NCBI GenBank assembly: GCA_001939145.1
Contig: LSRX01000061.1
Span: forward strand, 488,610 to 552,609
Origin: Symbiodinium microadriaticum
Lineage: Eukaryota; Sar; Dinophyceae; Suessiales; Symbiodiniaceae
Direction: 5' to 3'
Length of the DNA stretch: 64,000 bases
Positions 11,336 to 22,279 of this stretch are shown here, piece by piece; within the stretch, counting starts at the first letter, position 1; each line of letters opens with the position of its first letter. The notes beneath the pieces were generated by a model. That model saw nothing but the letters and a program-made list of their open reading frames with translations, had not been told where the DNA came from and searched no databases. Position numbers and translations under genes: made by a program.

Positions 11336-12127
11336 TTCTTTCGTCCGTGTCCTACTGCCTTTGTTCCCAGCCTTCCCAGGGCTTCGGAGCCTGGCCGGCG
11401 AAGCCGCCAGCGCCGAGGACCGCCGGCCATCCCAAGGTTTGTGGGAGTTTTAGGCTTTAGGGTTTTAGGATGTAGGTTCTAGACTTTAGGGTTTTAGGGT
11501 TTGGGCCACTAGTGAACACGAGCGGTTCAGTGTGTCCAGGCGAGACTACGCAAGCCTGCTGCAAAAGGGTTTTGGGTTAGGCTTGACGCTTCGAATGCGT
11601 GCGAGGGAGGGAGGGACGGAGGGAGGGAGGGATTTAGGGGGTTCGGGGTGTTGGATTTAAGACTGTAGGATGTAGAACTCAGGCGGTTTAAAACTTGGAC
11701 GGTTTGATCTAAGGCCTGAACCCACCAAAGATTTATGCAAAAGGTGATGACAGGTTAGTCACCGGTTGTCAGGTTCATGTGGGTTCAGGGACTTCAGGAT
11801 GTAGGGTTAAGTTGAAGCTTGGAGAGGCTTGGGCTTGTCCGGGACAGGTAGAAGAAGGCCAAACAGAGCGATCTCACCCGGGTGTGGGGTTTATTACGGA
11901 ACTCTGGCACCCCCCCAAACCCGAAACCCGAAACCCCAAAACTCGAACTGTGATAGGTAGCTCTTGGAACCCCAGGAGTCCAAGCCGACTTTCCTTTTTT
12001 TTTCTGGCCGACCTGCTGAGACATGAGGCATCGCTCTTGGCTTGTAGGAGACTTTGGGGCCCTGATGTGGAGATCGAGCTTCTATAGGTTTTTTCTTGGT
12101 GTTGTATTATGTCTACTATGTACTTTA

Positions 12128-12300
12128 CGTATCAGAGACCATATAACATGATGGGACCCCTACTCGATGCTAAGATTATATAGCTGTATGTATCATAGAC
12201 CATAGATGATGGTATCCCTATTCGATGCTAAAAGTTATAGCTTTCGTATCATATTACCATATATGATGGGGAATCCCCAATCCATGCTAACGTTATGGAC
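12128..12300. repeat. three-copy tandem repeat, about 57 bp per unit
   Basis: Three successive units begin TATCA(G/T)A..ACCATA, continue ATGATGG and CGATGCTAA, and end with AT-rich sequence. Copies differ by scattered substitutions. No coding frame runs through. Confidence 0.75.
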
Positions 12301-12475
12301 ATTCGGTGTCGAGTTTCGGGTCGGGGGATGGCCCGGGGCCAGCCGCCGTGTCTTCTCAGAGCTGGAGAGGATTGCCGCTTGTGCCCACAAGCGCTTAGTA
12401 GGGCTCACGAGTTAGGGGCTTAGGTTTTAGGGATTAGGGTTTAGAGATTAGGGTTTAGGGTTGTCTATCTGGCCT

Positions 12476-12513
12476 GACAACCAACCGACCAACCAACCAA
12501 CCAACCAACCAAC
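12476..12513. repeat. (CCAA)n microsatellite
   Basis: ACCAACC units repeated about nine times next to telomere-like DNA. Confidence 0.9.
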
Positions 12514-12710
12514 CTTGAAGGGAGCCTGCTTTGCACATGGATTGGACCTGCTTGTGGAGCCCAAAGAATGGCTTGATGCACTTCTAGGCTAGGGGCTGGT
12601 TTAGGGTTTCGGGTTAAGGGGTGGTTTAGGGTTTTCGGGTATGGGGCCTTAGGGTTTAGGGCTTAGGGTTTGAGGGACCACCCCTCACCGGGTTTCCACT
12701 ATAGTTGCAG

Positions 12711-12818
12711 CGGAATCTCCTATGCGAGAACCGGATTGCTACTGACTGCTGCGATGTCCCTGCCCCCAACCTTCGAAGCAATTGGCCCCTCAGAACCCTG
12801 CTTGAGGAGCAGCTTCGG
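12711..12818 (+). CDS. isolated exon, possible 5' part of gene B
   Basis: 108 nt (36 codons, phase 0) between an acceptor TAGTTGCAG and a consensus donor CGG/GTGAGAG. The peptide begins RNLLCENRIATDCCDVP and ends LRTLLEEQLR. It has canonical splice sites on both sides and telomere-like GGGTTTAGGG in the upstream flank. No domain was recognised. It lies on the same strand and just upstream of the gene B micro-exon, so it may be its exon; this is inference. Confidence 0.5.
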
Positions 12819-13831
12819 GTGAGAGTCCTTGTAGTTAGTTTTCTTGAGTTTCCACCCCTAGGCCCACAGTTCAGAAACCTCCCGGAACCCTCAACCCTCA
12901 TCCACCCACCACCGTTTGCGCCAACACTGGGATTGCCATTGTGCGGCTTGAGCACCAAAGATGCGAAAGCCGCGAGAAACCTATAGTAGGAATGCTACAG
13001 ACTTGCCCTAAACCTTAAATCCCGAGGGAGAAAGAAAAAAACCTCTAAATCCCAAACCCATCTAAGGCCCGGAGGCGGAACCATAGAGCCCCCGAAGCCC
13101 ACGTTCCACACGGAATTTTAGAGGCCGAGCCGTCCGGCTCTTGCAGCAATTGCAGTAGCTTCCGCAGAGGCCAGGAAGGTTTTGCAGAAGTTTAGGGGGA
13201 TTCTGTCGGGTTGTTAAGGACTCATTTCTAACGTTTTTTTGGGTCTCGACTGTCGGTTTGGCTTTGGCCGTGGACCTGTGGCGGGATCAGCGCGCAGTAC
13301 TTGCTAGCTGGCCAGGATGCGGACGGGAGTAGCATGCCCATCATGCCTAGCACAGTGTAAGGAAGAATGCCAAGAAGGAGTCGCACAAATTGAGATGGAT
13401 TGATATGGCAGGTGTCCGGATAGTGAGTGGGGGCATCCGCCTCTGCCTGTCACGGCTCGTAACCTGCATGCACCCTCTGACCTCTTCCGTGAGTGCAGCC
13501 TGCATGGCCTGTTTGCCGACTACTTGATGTAATATATTATGATACACCGAAACATAGCATAACAGAATATCTTTTATGATATGATATGATTTAATACATA
13601 TAGTAGTATATATGATATGCACCCACATATAAATATACCAGTCTAAGAGAACGCAGTATTACGGCCACCCTTCCACCAGGAAGCTAGCGTACACCATCGG
13701 CTTGCTCAGCTGGAGGCGTCAGAGCTTGCAGCCCTTGCCCTTTGGTGTTGCCTTCCTTCGAACTTCTCAGACAGTTACCAGACCTGAGCGACAACCCCTG
13801 GAGAGAGCCCTGCAAAGCTCGGGTGGGCGAG

Positions 13832-13876
13832 GAAGAAGTGGCACAACTACGAGCAGACAATGCTCGATTGAACGAG
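13832..13876 (+). CDS. gene B, 45-nt coiled-coil micro-exon
   Basis: Encodes EEVAQLRADNARLNE, bounded by GGGCGAG and a GC donor (GAG/GCCATC). It has the same length, phase and LRADNARL core as gene A exon 987-1031. The surrounding frame is open from about 13742, so the exon could be longer on the 5' side, but the paralogue supports the short form. Confidence 0.65.
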
Positions 13877-14201
13877 GCCATCACTGGACATGGCGTTGCA
13901 CAGCTAAGCGTTCTCGGGACAGCCGAGTGCACGTGGCAGCAGCATGAAACAGTTCTTGGTTTCTGGGGGCTTGCCACCTGGGTTCCATTTGCGGGGCATG
14001 TAGGCATAGCAGGGCAGTGTGGGTATCTCCGTCTGCAGTCTAGATCCTGAAAGGCTTCGCAATATCAGAGCAGAGGCTCTGGACTCGTTCGAGGGTAACG
14101 AGTGGTCAGCGAGAAAGCCGGAGCTCAAGACAGAACACTGAGATACCGACATCAGCCCTAGTGGATATACCCAATAAGCCAAACTCAAAGGGGAACATAA
14201 G

Positions 14202-14327
14202 CTCCTCTGGAACTCCCGCGACCAGGCCCTCCTGCAGCTGGGCACCGAACACGAGATGCGCCAGAGCCCCGTGGGCTTCGTGAGACAGCCGGGAGCTGTG
14301 CCACCAGACACCAGGCGGCCAGCTCAG
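14202..14327 (+). CDS. gene B, PVGFVR exon
   Basis: 126 nt (42 codons, phase 0) from ACATAAG/CTCCTC to CTCAG/GTTTCACG. It encodes LLWNSRDQALLQLGTEHEMR, then QSPVGFVRQPGAVPPDTRR. The PVG(L/F)VR core recurs at 17447 (gene B) and 1307 (gene A). No known domain was recognised; the helical first half followed by an Arg/Pro-rich tail may be a linker. Confidence 0.6.
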
Positions 14328-15470
14328 GTTTCACGTAGAAGTCGAAGCCCTTAACCCCAAGTCCCCCAAAAATTGAGAAGGCCCTCAATCCTGAACTCTA
14401 AACCCAAAAAACCGCCTGGATTGTCCGAGTCGGAGCTCCGAAACCCAAAACCACAAAGTTTTTTTCAGGCCTTTGGAACCCGAACCCAGCAGGACGGAGC
14501 GATTCCAGGGTCCTACTCCGCCCCAATGCTCGCGGAGCACCGAAAACGTCACCGATCTGGATCTGTCGGAGGCTCCACTTGGGCCCTGGACCTGTAGACT
14601 TTGAAGGATCCTCAGGTCTAGGTCCAGGTTTTCTTGAAGCTCTTGGACCTATAAGGGTTGAAGGTTGAAATAGGGGGCAGAATGTAAGAAAACCGTAGCT
14701 GTCAATAACATCCGTGCCCTAAGCCCTAAGCCGAATCGCTCGGGGGCGCCGCTGTCCCATAGGGACGGAAGGCTTTGCTGCACCTCAAGCCCTAAGCCCG
14801 AAACCCTGTAACCGGGAGGGCTGCAGTGTTCATGTGTCGCACGTCCATCGGAGCGAGTCGTTTTATCAACTCGTGTACCCTGCATTGTAGGTTCGTCCTA
14901 GCCAGCCGGGGGGGGGGAAACAAAATTAAACTTTAAACCCAATCCTAACCTCCTTAGCCCAATCCCTAAACCCTATAAGCCCTAAAGCCTCAAACCCTGA
15001 ATGCCTAAACCTTAAACCTAAATCGAAGCCGTGAAAGACTTCTGGATTCCCAGGAGCCAGCAGAATCGGTCCGCGCACTTCGCCGATGGGAGACCTGGAA
15101 GTTTCTCAAAGACTTCACCGAATCTGGGCCTCCGGGGAGGGGGGAGGGGGGGGGGTTTCAGGCTTATAGGGCTTTTTGCACTGCAGTCCCTGCTGAAAAG
15201 GAGGTGGTTTCTAGGGTCTGGGATTGAGGCGGGCAACTGGGAGGCGCTTCAGAGACCTCGAAGGAATCTTGGAGGGGTTTGGGGAGGAGGGCTTGGGTCT
15301 TAGGGTCAATCCATAACATGAGTTCAGTTTCCTTCAGAAAGATGGACCGAGGAATTCTTGGAGGGACAGCCCACCTTGGGCTCTGCGGCAGGACTCAGCG
15401 AAGCGAAAGCTGCAGAGGGGTGTAAGCCCTCCAAAGGGCTCAAAGGGCTCCAATCAGCTCATGCGCAATG

Positions 15471-15608
15471 GTGCTACTATACATGCCAAAATTTCTGGTA
15501 ATCGTATCCCCCTAAAGTCCCTATGTAATGAAATCCCCTTACAGTTTATATCCCAAATCTGAATATTAAGGCCCCTATACTATATATTATGTCCCGAACC
15601 TAAGCCAG
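15471..15608 (+). mobile_element. introner-like element, copy 4 (diverged)
   Basis: 138 bp from GTGCTACTATAC to CCTAAGCCAG. The right arm TTAAGGCCCCTATACTATAT matches the family; the left arm is eroded. The ends are GT and AG. It lies in the gene B region between exons 14202 and 17447. Confidence 0.5.
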
Positions 15609-17446
15609 GACTCTTGCCGCCAAGCCAGTGCCCGGACCCCGTCTCTGCAGAGCGCAGAATACGGCTGAGCACTGCTGCCGAAGGCACCCCGCATGCAGGG
15701 GAGACGTGGGATGATGTGGGGCAGAGAGGCTGCTTGTGTTTGCTGTATTATAACGTGTTAATGTGATACAATAATGCAGCATCAAGATATTCATGTCTTC
15801 CGGCGCTTCCCGGCATAACCTCGGAGATCGTCGGATGCAATCGCAGGGTTGAAAGTCCTCTTGATGCTATCCAGGGCAGTTTTCTCGTTGCATCCGACTA
15901 AGGTTTAGCTTTCAGGGGTTTTAGGGGCGTGGGGTTAATGGCGCAGGTTAATGGTTAACGTCAGTGAGTTCTGTCGGAATGCAAGGAATCACTCCTCTCT
16001 CTCTCTCTCTCTCTCCGTCTCTGCGCGCTTCCATGTACATATGTAGACATGGGCGCAAGCAGACAGACAGAGACAGATGGTGACATATGTGGAAGCCAAG
16101 GCTGAACTATTCTCGGTCTGGGGGCAAGTCGTCTACCGGCTGTAAGCTTCTCTTCAGTGTCAGTTCCGTTCGAACCTTCTTCCCTTCGACTCCGAAGGCG
16201 GGGAAAGGCTTAGCTTCAAGGGTTCGAGTTGGAGTTACGGGTCACACTGCGAAATACGCCCAGGACAGCACGTGCCGCCGGTGGGTGGAAACCAATGGTT
16301 CGGCGAAACGCGAAGGGACCACGACGTTCCTCAGGCAACAGTTCGTCCGTTTCGAGTCAAGGGGTGGAGGATAAGATTACTACTGGAGAACTGTAGAGGG
16401 GTACCGAGTTGTAGCAATACCAGAACTTGTGGCATTCCTTAGCTTGGGTTGAGAAGTGCTGGGTCTTCTTGGCAGCTTGGGTGTTGGAGGGCAGCCGCTC
16501 ACGGCATCCCATCTCTCACATGAACGTAGCTCTGTGTGTGTGTGTGTGCATATAGATATATATATATATATATACTACAAGCGTGCGTATGCATATATGT
16601 ATATACGTATGCAAGTGCATATGCATGTGCGAACGATGCTTAGTAGAACCACATCCATATGTAGTTATGCACATGCATTTTAGAATGATACGCACCATTA
16701 TCTTGTTCGTAAGCAACATCATAGCCGTTGCCAGAATCAGAATCATAATCTTAGTCAGAAGAAGATGACGAAGCAAAAGGCTATGTCTAGTTCTGTGCTT
16801 CATGTGGCGACTGTACAACTTCCACTCTAAACCTTAAACTCCTCAGCGGTCGAGTCCCAGCCAGGGATCCGGCTTGGACTTTGCATTGTCGGGCGGCAGT
16901 TCATCAAGCGACGCCAGGCCTGGAAACTTTGCCTTCGGATTCCTGCGCACAGTTGGGATATGAAGTACCTGCCACAACTCCCACAACCCTATTCTAATGG
17001 TTTCGACTTCTATACTCGGGTTGATGAGTATTGTGGGTGTAAGTAGGTGTGTGCAAGGTGTGTGCAAATCGAAGCTCCGCTCCCCTTGTAGGTGCTGAGC
17101 TCAGAACGCTCAGAACCCTGGTAGCCCAAGAGCTCCGCGAAATCAGAACTTTTGCAGCCATGAGTTGACACAAGACGTCTCCGTTGCCAGGAGCACCTTC
17201 GAGAAGTTCCGGCATTTTGGTGAGGTGCAGAGTCAGACTTTGGACACTTATCGGGCACTACCTAGACTCACACCAATCCATATCGGTCACGGCTGTAGAA
17301 ACTGGGGTTTTGCTTCGTAGCATGAGCTTCGTGTGGCAAAGTAGGACTAGGACAACTGTACAACTAGCATCCCGCAGCGTCTGCTGCCTTTGCATTCCGC
17401 GGCCAGGCCGCGGGGAGCCTGCCAGCGACAGGGGCTGCATGCCCAG

Positions 17447-17529
17447 GCCCCGAAAGCGACAAGCGCCTGACCCCCGTGGGCTTGGTGCGTCAGCGCCGCG
17501 CCGAACAGCCAGAGAGAAGGCGGGCTGAT
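17447..17529 (+). CDS. gene B, second PVGLVR exon
   Basis: From GCCCAG/GCCCCG to GCTGAT/GTGAAG. In the frame set by its paralogues it reads PESDKRLTPVGLVRQRRAE followed by QPERRRAD. It aligns with the 14202 exon and with gene A 1307-1393 over PVGLVR plus the Arg-rich tail. An overlapping + frame (ASAPRRTAREKAG) is open but has no paralogue support. Confidence 0.5.
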
Positions 17530-18493
17530 GTGAAGTTCTTGCACTGCTACTGTACTGCGGTGCATTGCTTCATCCATGGTTGCAATGATTACAGCACAAC
17601 CTGTAGGTACAGTAGCTAGGGAGGCACGAAATCCCGGCGATCAAATTCAATTTTGGAAGTTCAATAATTGAAGCCGAACATCGAATCATTGAAGTGAAGG
17701 CGCATCCCACAAACTACTGGGGCAACACCAAGCGCCCAAACCTCGAGCAAAACCCGATGTGAAAGTTGGGTCCACCTTCGAGAGCCTATTGCCTATTTTA
17801 TCATGAGGATGAGGGTTGTTCGAGAGCGGTGCTCTTTTCGACCTCCTTGTTTGTAGCTCATGGGTGCCTTTACAGGGATACCCCCGTGTTGGCAACAACA
17901 CAAGTGTCCCATCCCATCCCGTCCCACTGTAAGTTTTCTCCACAAGTAAGTTCGCTGTCATCGTCGTCATTGCCTGCGTATGTCGGGCAAGTTGAGCGTC
18001 TTCAAATCGTAAATGATCTCCTCATGTTTCCCAGCAGTCATCCCAAAATGATGAGTTTCCCCCACTGGTGGACCATGCTCGCCGCTTAGTTTGCAGTGGT
18101 GGGGGTGGTGAATGAGTGGTGATGAGAGCTCTCCTTGGTCATTTTCCTTTGCTGTTGTTGCTGCAGCTGTGGCAGCACTGGGACAACACACCCGAAGCTT
18201 TGCTCCGATGTCGTCCGCAGGTGGTACAGATCGCCGCTGCCACCGACATCCCTGAGCCCCGGAGACGGGACTTCACCAGAGGCTTTGCCCCAGGGCCCGT
18301 GGCGGGCGAATTTCAACATGGGAGAGCTCTCCCGCCGGCAGGGCCATCTGAGCCTGTCGGGCGGATGCGGGCCGCGAGATGGTGATGATCTCCGGTACCA
18401 GGGCATTTGCACAAAGCCTGCAGCTCCCTCCGCACCTTCACCCACCGTGGGCTTCTGGGCTTCGGATGCAGGACACGGCCAGCTGCGTCTCTG

Positions 18494-18730
18494 AAGATAT
18501 TCCAATCCGCTTGGGTTGTTTATGCAAAATCCTACTACCCTCAAGCTCAACTGTTCAATTTCCGCCAGGACCTTTCTACCGCACCGATTGCAGCACCATC
18601 CAGCAAGATGTGGCTTGCCAACCAGTTACGGCTTTATGCTTCTGTTGCTTCGAAACGCGCCGGATCTCAGCAGGATGTCCTTGATTCATGCTTAGATGCC
18701 CTGCTCGTTTTTGAGAACACGGCCTGCTAG
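18494..18730 (+). CDS. unassigned exon-like segment
   Basis: An open frame ending at TAG 18728-18730 with natural-looking composition, including FQSAWVVYAKSYYPQAQLF and LANQLRLYASVASKRAGS. It could be an exon that leaves through a GC donor just before the stop (ACG/GCCTGC), or a terminal exon. It lies within the gene B interval on the same strand. No domain was recognised. Confidence 0.35.
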   Translation, partial: KIFQSAWVVYAKSYYPQAQLFNFRQDLSTAPIAAPSSKMWLANQLRLYASVASKRAGSQQDVLDSCLDALLVFENTAC

Positions 18731-19564
18731 GCGCCAAACCCAAACTCTAAACTCCAGCAACTCTAATTGCTGGAGTGAGTAAGATCTTTTTTTGTATGTC
18801 GGCCCGGAGTCGGCTATATGCCAACTCAGAGTCAGTCAGTCTTTGATCATGCTGAAGCCATGACCCCCGTCCTCCCAACCAACCGTGCAATGCGGGCTTC
18901 GTCCTAACCAGGCGGGAGGCACATGAAAACCAGAAGCCACAATGCCGGCAGCAATGGCTTTGCAGGCACCTTTGCTGGCCGCTGCCACACAAGGCGCTCG
19001 AATCGCTTAGATTGCGGTGGCACAGAGCATCGTTCGTTTCGTAATTGCCGCTGGTGCCCGTTATCGCTTATCTTCCCAAATACACGGTTGCTTGAAGCTC
19101 AGCCTGTGCTAGTCATCGCTGAATGACAGCACTGTAGTGCCCCTCCACGAAGAGGTGACAGCGTGCAGGTGGAAAACATCCTTGGGGGCTCCTCAGATGC
19201 TTCTTTGCGCTGACTAGTTCGGGCTTTTGCTTGCGCTATCGTGAGGTGTTCGCTGGGGATTAGGATCCCTCCTGCTGTTTCTTTAGTATTGCTTAACCTG
19301 CTGTTCGAATCGGCCCTTTGCAGGGAGCATTAACTCACGAAAGGCGGCCCAAACTCCCTGAACTTTATCTTTTTTATTCCTCGGCCTAGTCGTAACCCTA
19401 AAAACCCTGAAAAAAAAGCTCGAAGAAGCCTACTCCATCAACCGAGCAATCTAAAGAACCCCAAAACAACTTAAACCTAGATACTACATATACCTTAACC
19501 AAACTCTAGGCCCCCCTTTCCTCCCAAAAAAGAATTGAAAGGAAGGCGAACATAGAGCGCTTAG

Positions 19565-19900
19565 GATGACATCCGGGAGCTCCTGGAGCTCCGCGATGAG
19601 CGTGGCCGCACCCCTCTCCACTGTGCCGCGAGGCACGGCCACGCTGAGGCCGGTAGGGTGTAATATAGGGGCGTTGATAATTAGAATAGGGTTTTGGGGT
19701 ATATTACACTATGATCATAATAAGGAACCCCCCAAAGCCTATTCTAACTATTAAGGCCCCTACATTAGGCCTACAGGTGTTCTCGGTCTTGGATCTCTGC
19801 CGATACAGGGAATTCATGGGCCAACAGCCAGGGGCCTCACTCCAGACTGTTGCGATCTGCAGGACAGCTGTTTGTGGCCAGCTCGTACATCGCGCAAGTT
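19565..19900 (+). CDS. gene B, ankyrin repeat split by an introner
   Basis: Exon 19565-19651 (after CGCTTAG) encodes DDIRELLELRDERGRTPLHC and then AARHGHAEA, a textbook ankyrin repeat (DxxGRTPLHxAAxxGHxEA). After the 19652-19776 insert the frame resumes as VFSVLDLCRYREFMGQQPGA, which completes the second ankyrin helix (GHAEAVFSVLD). The frame-preserving excision is 125 bp, which would be a GG-AG or GT-GG intron because a G is shared by both ends; the ordinary GT-AG option (19653-19776) shifts the frame. The end of the downstream exon, before about 19905, is unresolved. Confidence 0.7.
19653..19776 (+). mobile_element. introner-like inverted-repeat element, copy 5 (best preserved)
   Basis: 124 bp inserted inside an ankyrin codon run. 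The left arm has AATATAGGGGC and AATTAGAATAGGG then TTTTGGGG; the right arm is its near reverse complement (CCCCCCAAAG, CCTATTCTAACT, AAGGCCCCTACATT). The two arms could pair over most of their length, leaving a small loop near ATGATCATAAT. The short word AGGCC occurs just outside the left end and just inside the right end and may be a target-site duplication. The ends act as the splice borders of gene B. Confidence 0.8.
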
Positions 19901-20219
19901 ATAGACTTGCAATGTGTGTGTCTATTCTAGATCGATTGTCAAGGCTGCTACGTGCGATGTACACAGGTTCGATTGCTGTGTCGGTCTCAGGCTCAGGAGC
20001 CGACTTATGGAGGTCTACATAGTTTCGTTTGGGGTTTGGCGGTTTTGGTGTTTTTTGGGGTATGGTTTCGGGTTGACAAGGGTAGCATCGCAAGACAGTG
20101 CAGAGTTAGAACTGCCATGATTGCCTTGCGTTCGCGTCCAATCCAAAAGACAGACATGCATGCATACCTACACATGCATAGTCGGGTACAAGAAAGCCAT
20201 GGCAGTCACATTCTCGCAG

Positions 20220-20556
20220 GTCTGCTCTGTGCTGCTGAAGAGGCGAGCTGACATTCACGCCCCAGCCGGCGGCTCGGCATGCATAGGCCTAGGCTGCATA
20301 GGTACTATGCAAAGTTAAGATACAGTTTCGGGTTTGAGTTCAGGTTTGGGTTTGGGGTTTGCCCACTTAGTCACTTCCATGGTAGGAGCTGGTATTGCAG
20401 CGCTTGCTTTGGCCTGCTTGTGGCGCCACGACGCCGTGGTGCGCCTGCTTCTGAAGAGCCGCGCTCGCCCGGAGCAGAGAGATCATGGGGGACAGTCACT
20501 TGGACTCCTTTTCGAAGACTGTTCAGTCCTGTGGGTCCTGCTGAAGATGCACACCT
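20220..20556 (+). CDS. gene B, ankyrin exons
   Basis: The first exon starts at 20220 after TTCTCGCAG and encodes VCSVLLKRRADIHAPAGG, matching gene A VCSMLLEGGADLHGAEG. Its donor lies near 20285-20301 and is ambiguous (GC or GT). The second exon starts at 20401 after GTATTGCAG and encodes LALACLWRHDAVVRLLLKS, then RARPEQRDHGGQSLG, an ankyrin repeat. It is uninterrupted where gene A carries the 170-bp intron 3924-4093. Telomere-like and GGTTTGGG-type sequence fills the intron between them. The frame runs on to a TGA at 20556-20558; the real donor is probably before that. Confidence 0.7.
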
Positions 20557-20914
20557 GAGCTTGTTTACCTTTGCTGAGATGCATCGTAGCTTAGGAGTGC
20601 TTTCCACTTCGCATCCTGGCCACGACGGGGATTCTACCGACGTGCTCTTTCTTGCTCTCGCACTCCCACAAACTCCGGGGTAAGACGAGACAAGGCTGGT
20701 TGAACTGCATGCCACAGTGTAGCTGGATGTCCCTCCAGAACTACGCCATACCAAGCCGTTCCGCTCCTTCACTAGCTTCACACCCATCTGGCATTTGGCC
20801 AGAAAGCCCAGGTTAAAGCAGTTGCAGCTGCTGTTTTCGTTGTTGCTGTCGTCGTAGATTCGTAGACGTACTCGGAGGAGTTAGTAGTCGTAGTCGCAGA
20901 GGAAGCGGAAGTGG

Positions 20915-20966
20915 CAGTCGCAGCAGTCGTCGTCGTCGTCGTCGTAGTAGTAGTAGTAGTAGTGGC

Positions 20967-21020
<54 letters not shown>

Positions 21021-21036
21021 TGTTGTCGCAGTCGTC

Positions 21037-21075
<39 letters not shown>

Positions 21076-21146
21076 ATAGGAGCAGTAGCCGTAGCAGTCC
21101 CAGTGGCAGTCGCACTGGCATTTGGAAAAGGAGTAGGAGTGGGAGC

Positions 21147-21184
<38 letters not shown>

Positions 21185-21312
21185 TGGTAGTGGTGGTAGT
21201 AGTAGTAGTAGTAGTAGCAGCAGCAGCAGCAGGAGGAGGAGGTGGTGGTAGTAGTAGTAGTAGTAGTCGTCGTGGTGGTAGTAGTAGTGGTAGTAGTAGT
21301 AGTAGTAGTAGG

Positions 21313-21347
<35 letters not shown>

Positions 21348-21349
21348 GC

Positions 21350-21383
<34 letters not shown>

Positions 21384-21560
21384 CAGTAGCAGTAGCAGTA
21401 GCAGTAGCTTAGCAGTAGTAGCAGTAGCAGCACTAGTAGTACCAATAGATTCTAACAGTATTAGTAGTATTAGGAGTAGAAGCAGCAGTTGAGGTAGTAG
21501 CCATAGTGACAGTAGTAGCAGTAGTGGAAGTGGTAGTGGCAGTGGTAGTGGCGGTAGCAA
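20915..21560. repeat. GTA/GTC/AGC triplet-repeat array
   Basis: About 640 bp of mixed (GTA)n, (GTC)n and (AGC)n triplets inside an intron of gene B, between exons 20401 and 21917. It is open in several frames on both strands (poly-Val, poly-Ser, poly-Leu, poly-Thr); these are artefacts of the repeat. A shorter CTGTTG/CTGCTG-rich stretch continues to about 21690. Confidence 0.95.
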
Positions 21561-21916
21561 CGGCAGCAGGCACATGTAGTTGCTTGTGCTGTCATTGTTG
21601 TTCTCGTTCTTAGTGCTGTTCTTGCTGCTGCTGGTGACCGGCTAGTGTTCTCGTTCTTGTTATTACTGTTGCTGTTGCTGCTGTTGTGCTTGGTATATGA
21701 TTGATTGTGGTCATGTTCGCCATGATGGCATGATGCTTTTTGTGCTGATGATGGTGGTCATGATCATGATCACTGCTGGTACTTCTAGCATATGTCACGC
21801 AGGCTTCTCTCCTAGTCTCCATACACGTACGAGGAAGTTTTGAACGCACTAACATATTTTGAGAAGGTCGTCAATCCGAGTATGCCGGTAAGACTGTTTA
21901 AGAGTGCTTTGCCAAG

Positions 21917-21989
21917 GCATGCTGCAACAGCCCGGAGATTGTTCACGACTTCTTGCAGCAGAATCCAGACCTAGCCTTCCTGAAGGAAG
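21917..21989 (+). CDS. gene B, EIVHDFL ankyrin exon
   Basis: 73 nt from TTTGCCAAG/GCATGC to GAAG/GTGTAAGC. It encodes ACCNSPEIVHDFLQQ and NPDLAFLKE. It is homologous to gene A exon 4716-4794 with the same boundary phases. Confidence 0.7.
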
Positions 21990-22279
21990 GTGTAAGCTCG
22001 AAATGCATCTGGGGATATCTGGGGTGTTGAAATCTTTGGACTTTGGGTTAGCTTGGACTGTGAGAGGATCTGTCTGCCTTCCACTCCTGGACTTTTGGGA
22101 TTTGCGTAACTAGAAGTGGTCGTTCTACAAGCGTTGTTTCGTGGAGTGCGGGGGGGTCCAGTTCAGAAAAGCGAACCTCAAGCTTGCAGCATGACTTCAA
22201 GTAACATGACCGATGCAAGATGCACTCCACTTTAGAACAGAAAGTCTGTTTTTTGGGTGGTTCTGCCGCCTTGCGCCAG

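Larger units (their letters stand above)
9364..12710. other. spacer between genes A and B
   Basis: No exon is supported with confidence. The stretch holds a degenerate GAT-rich block (about 10780-11000), a tandem ATA-rich repeat (11186-11335), telomere-like TTTAGGG words (11445-11510, 12410-12465, 12600-12675), a GGGA run (about 11605-11632), and a three-copy tandem repeat (12128-12300). A possible short exon with a GT donor ends at about 11436 (GCCATCCCAAG/GTTTGTGGG) but has no supporting paralogue. Confidence 0.5.

Noticed and set aside
12128-12300. CRISPR-like array
   Set aside because: The units are contiguous tandem repeats without unique spacers, in a eukaryotic context.
20778-21575. 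Long frames of poly-Leu, poly-Thr, poly-Val and poly-Ser on both strands
   Set aside because: They are products of the triplet-repeat array, open in several frames at once.
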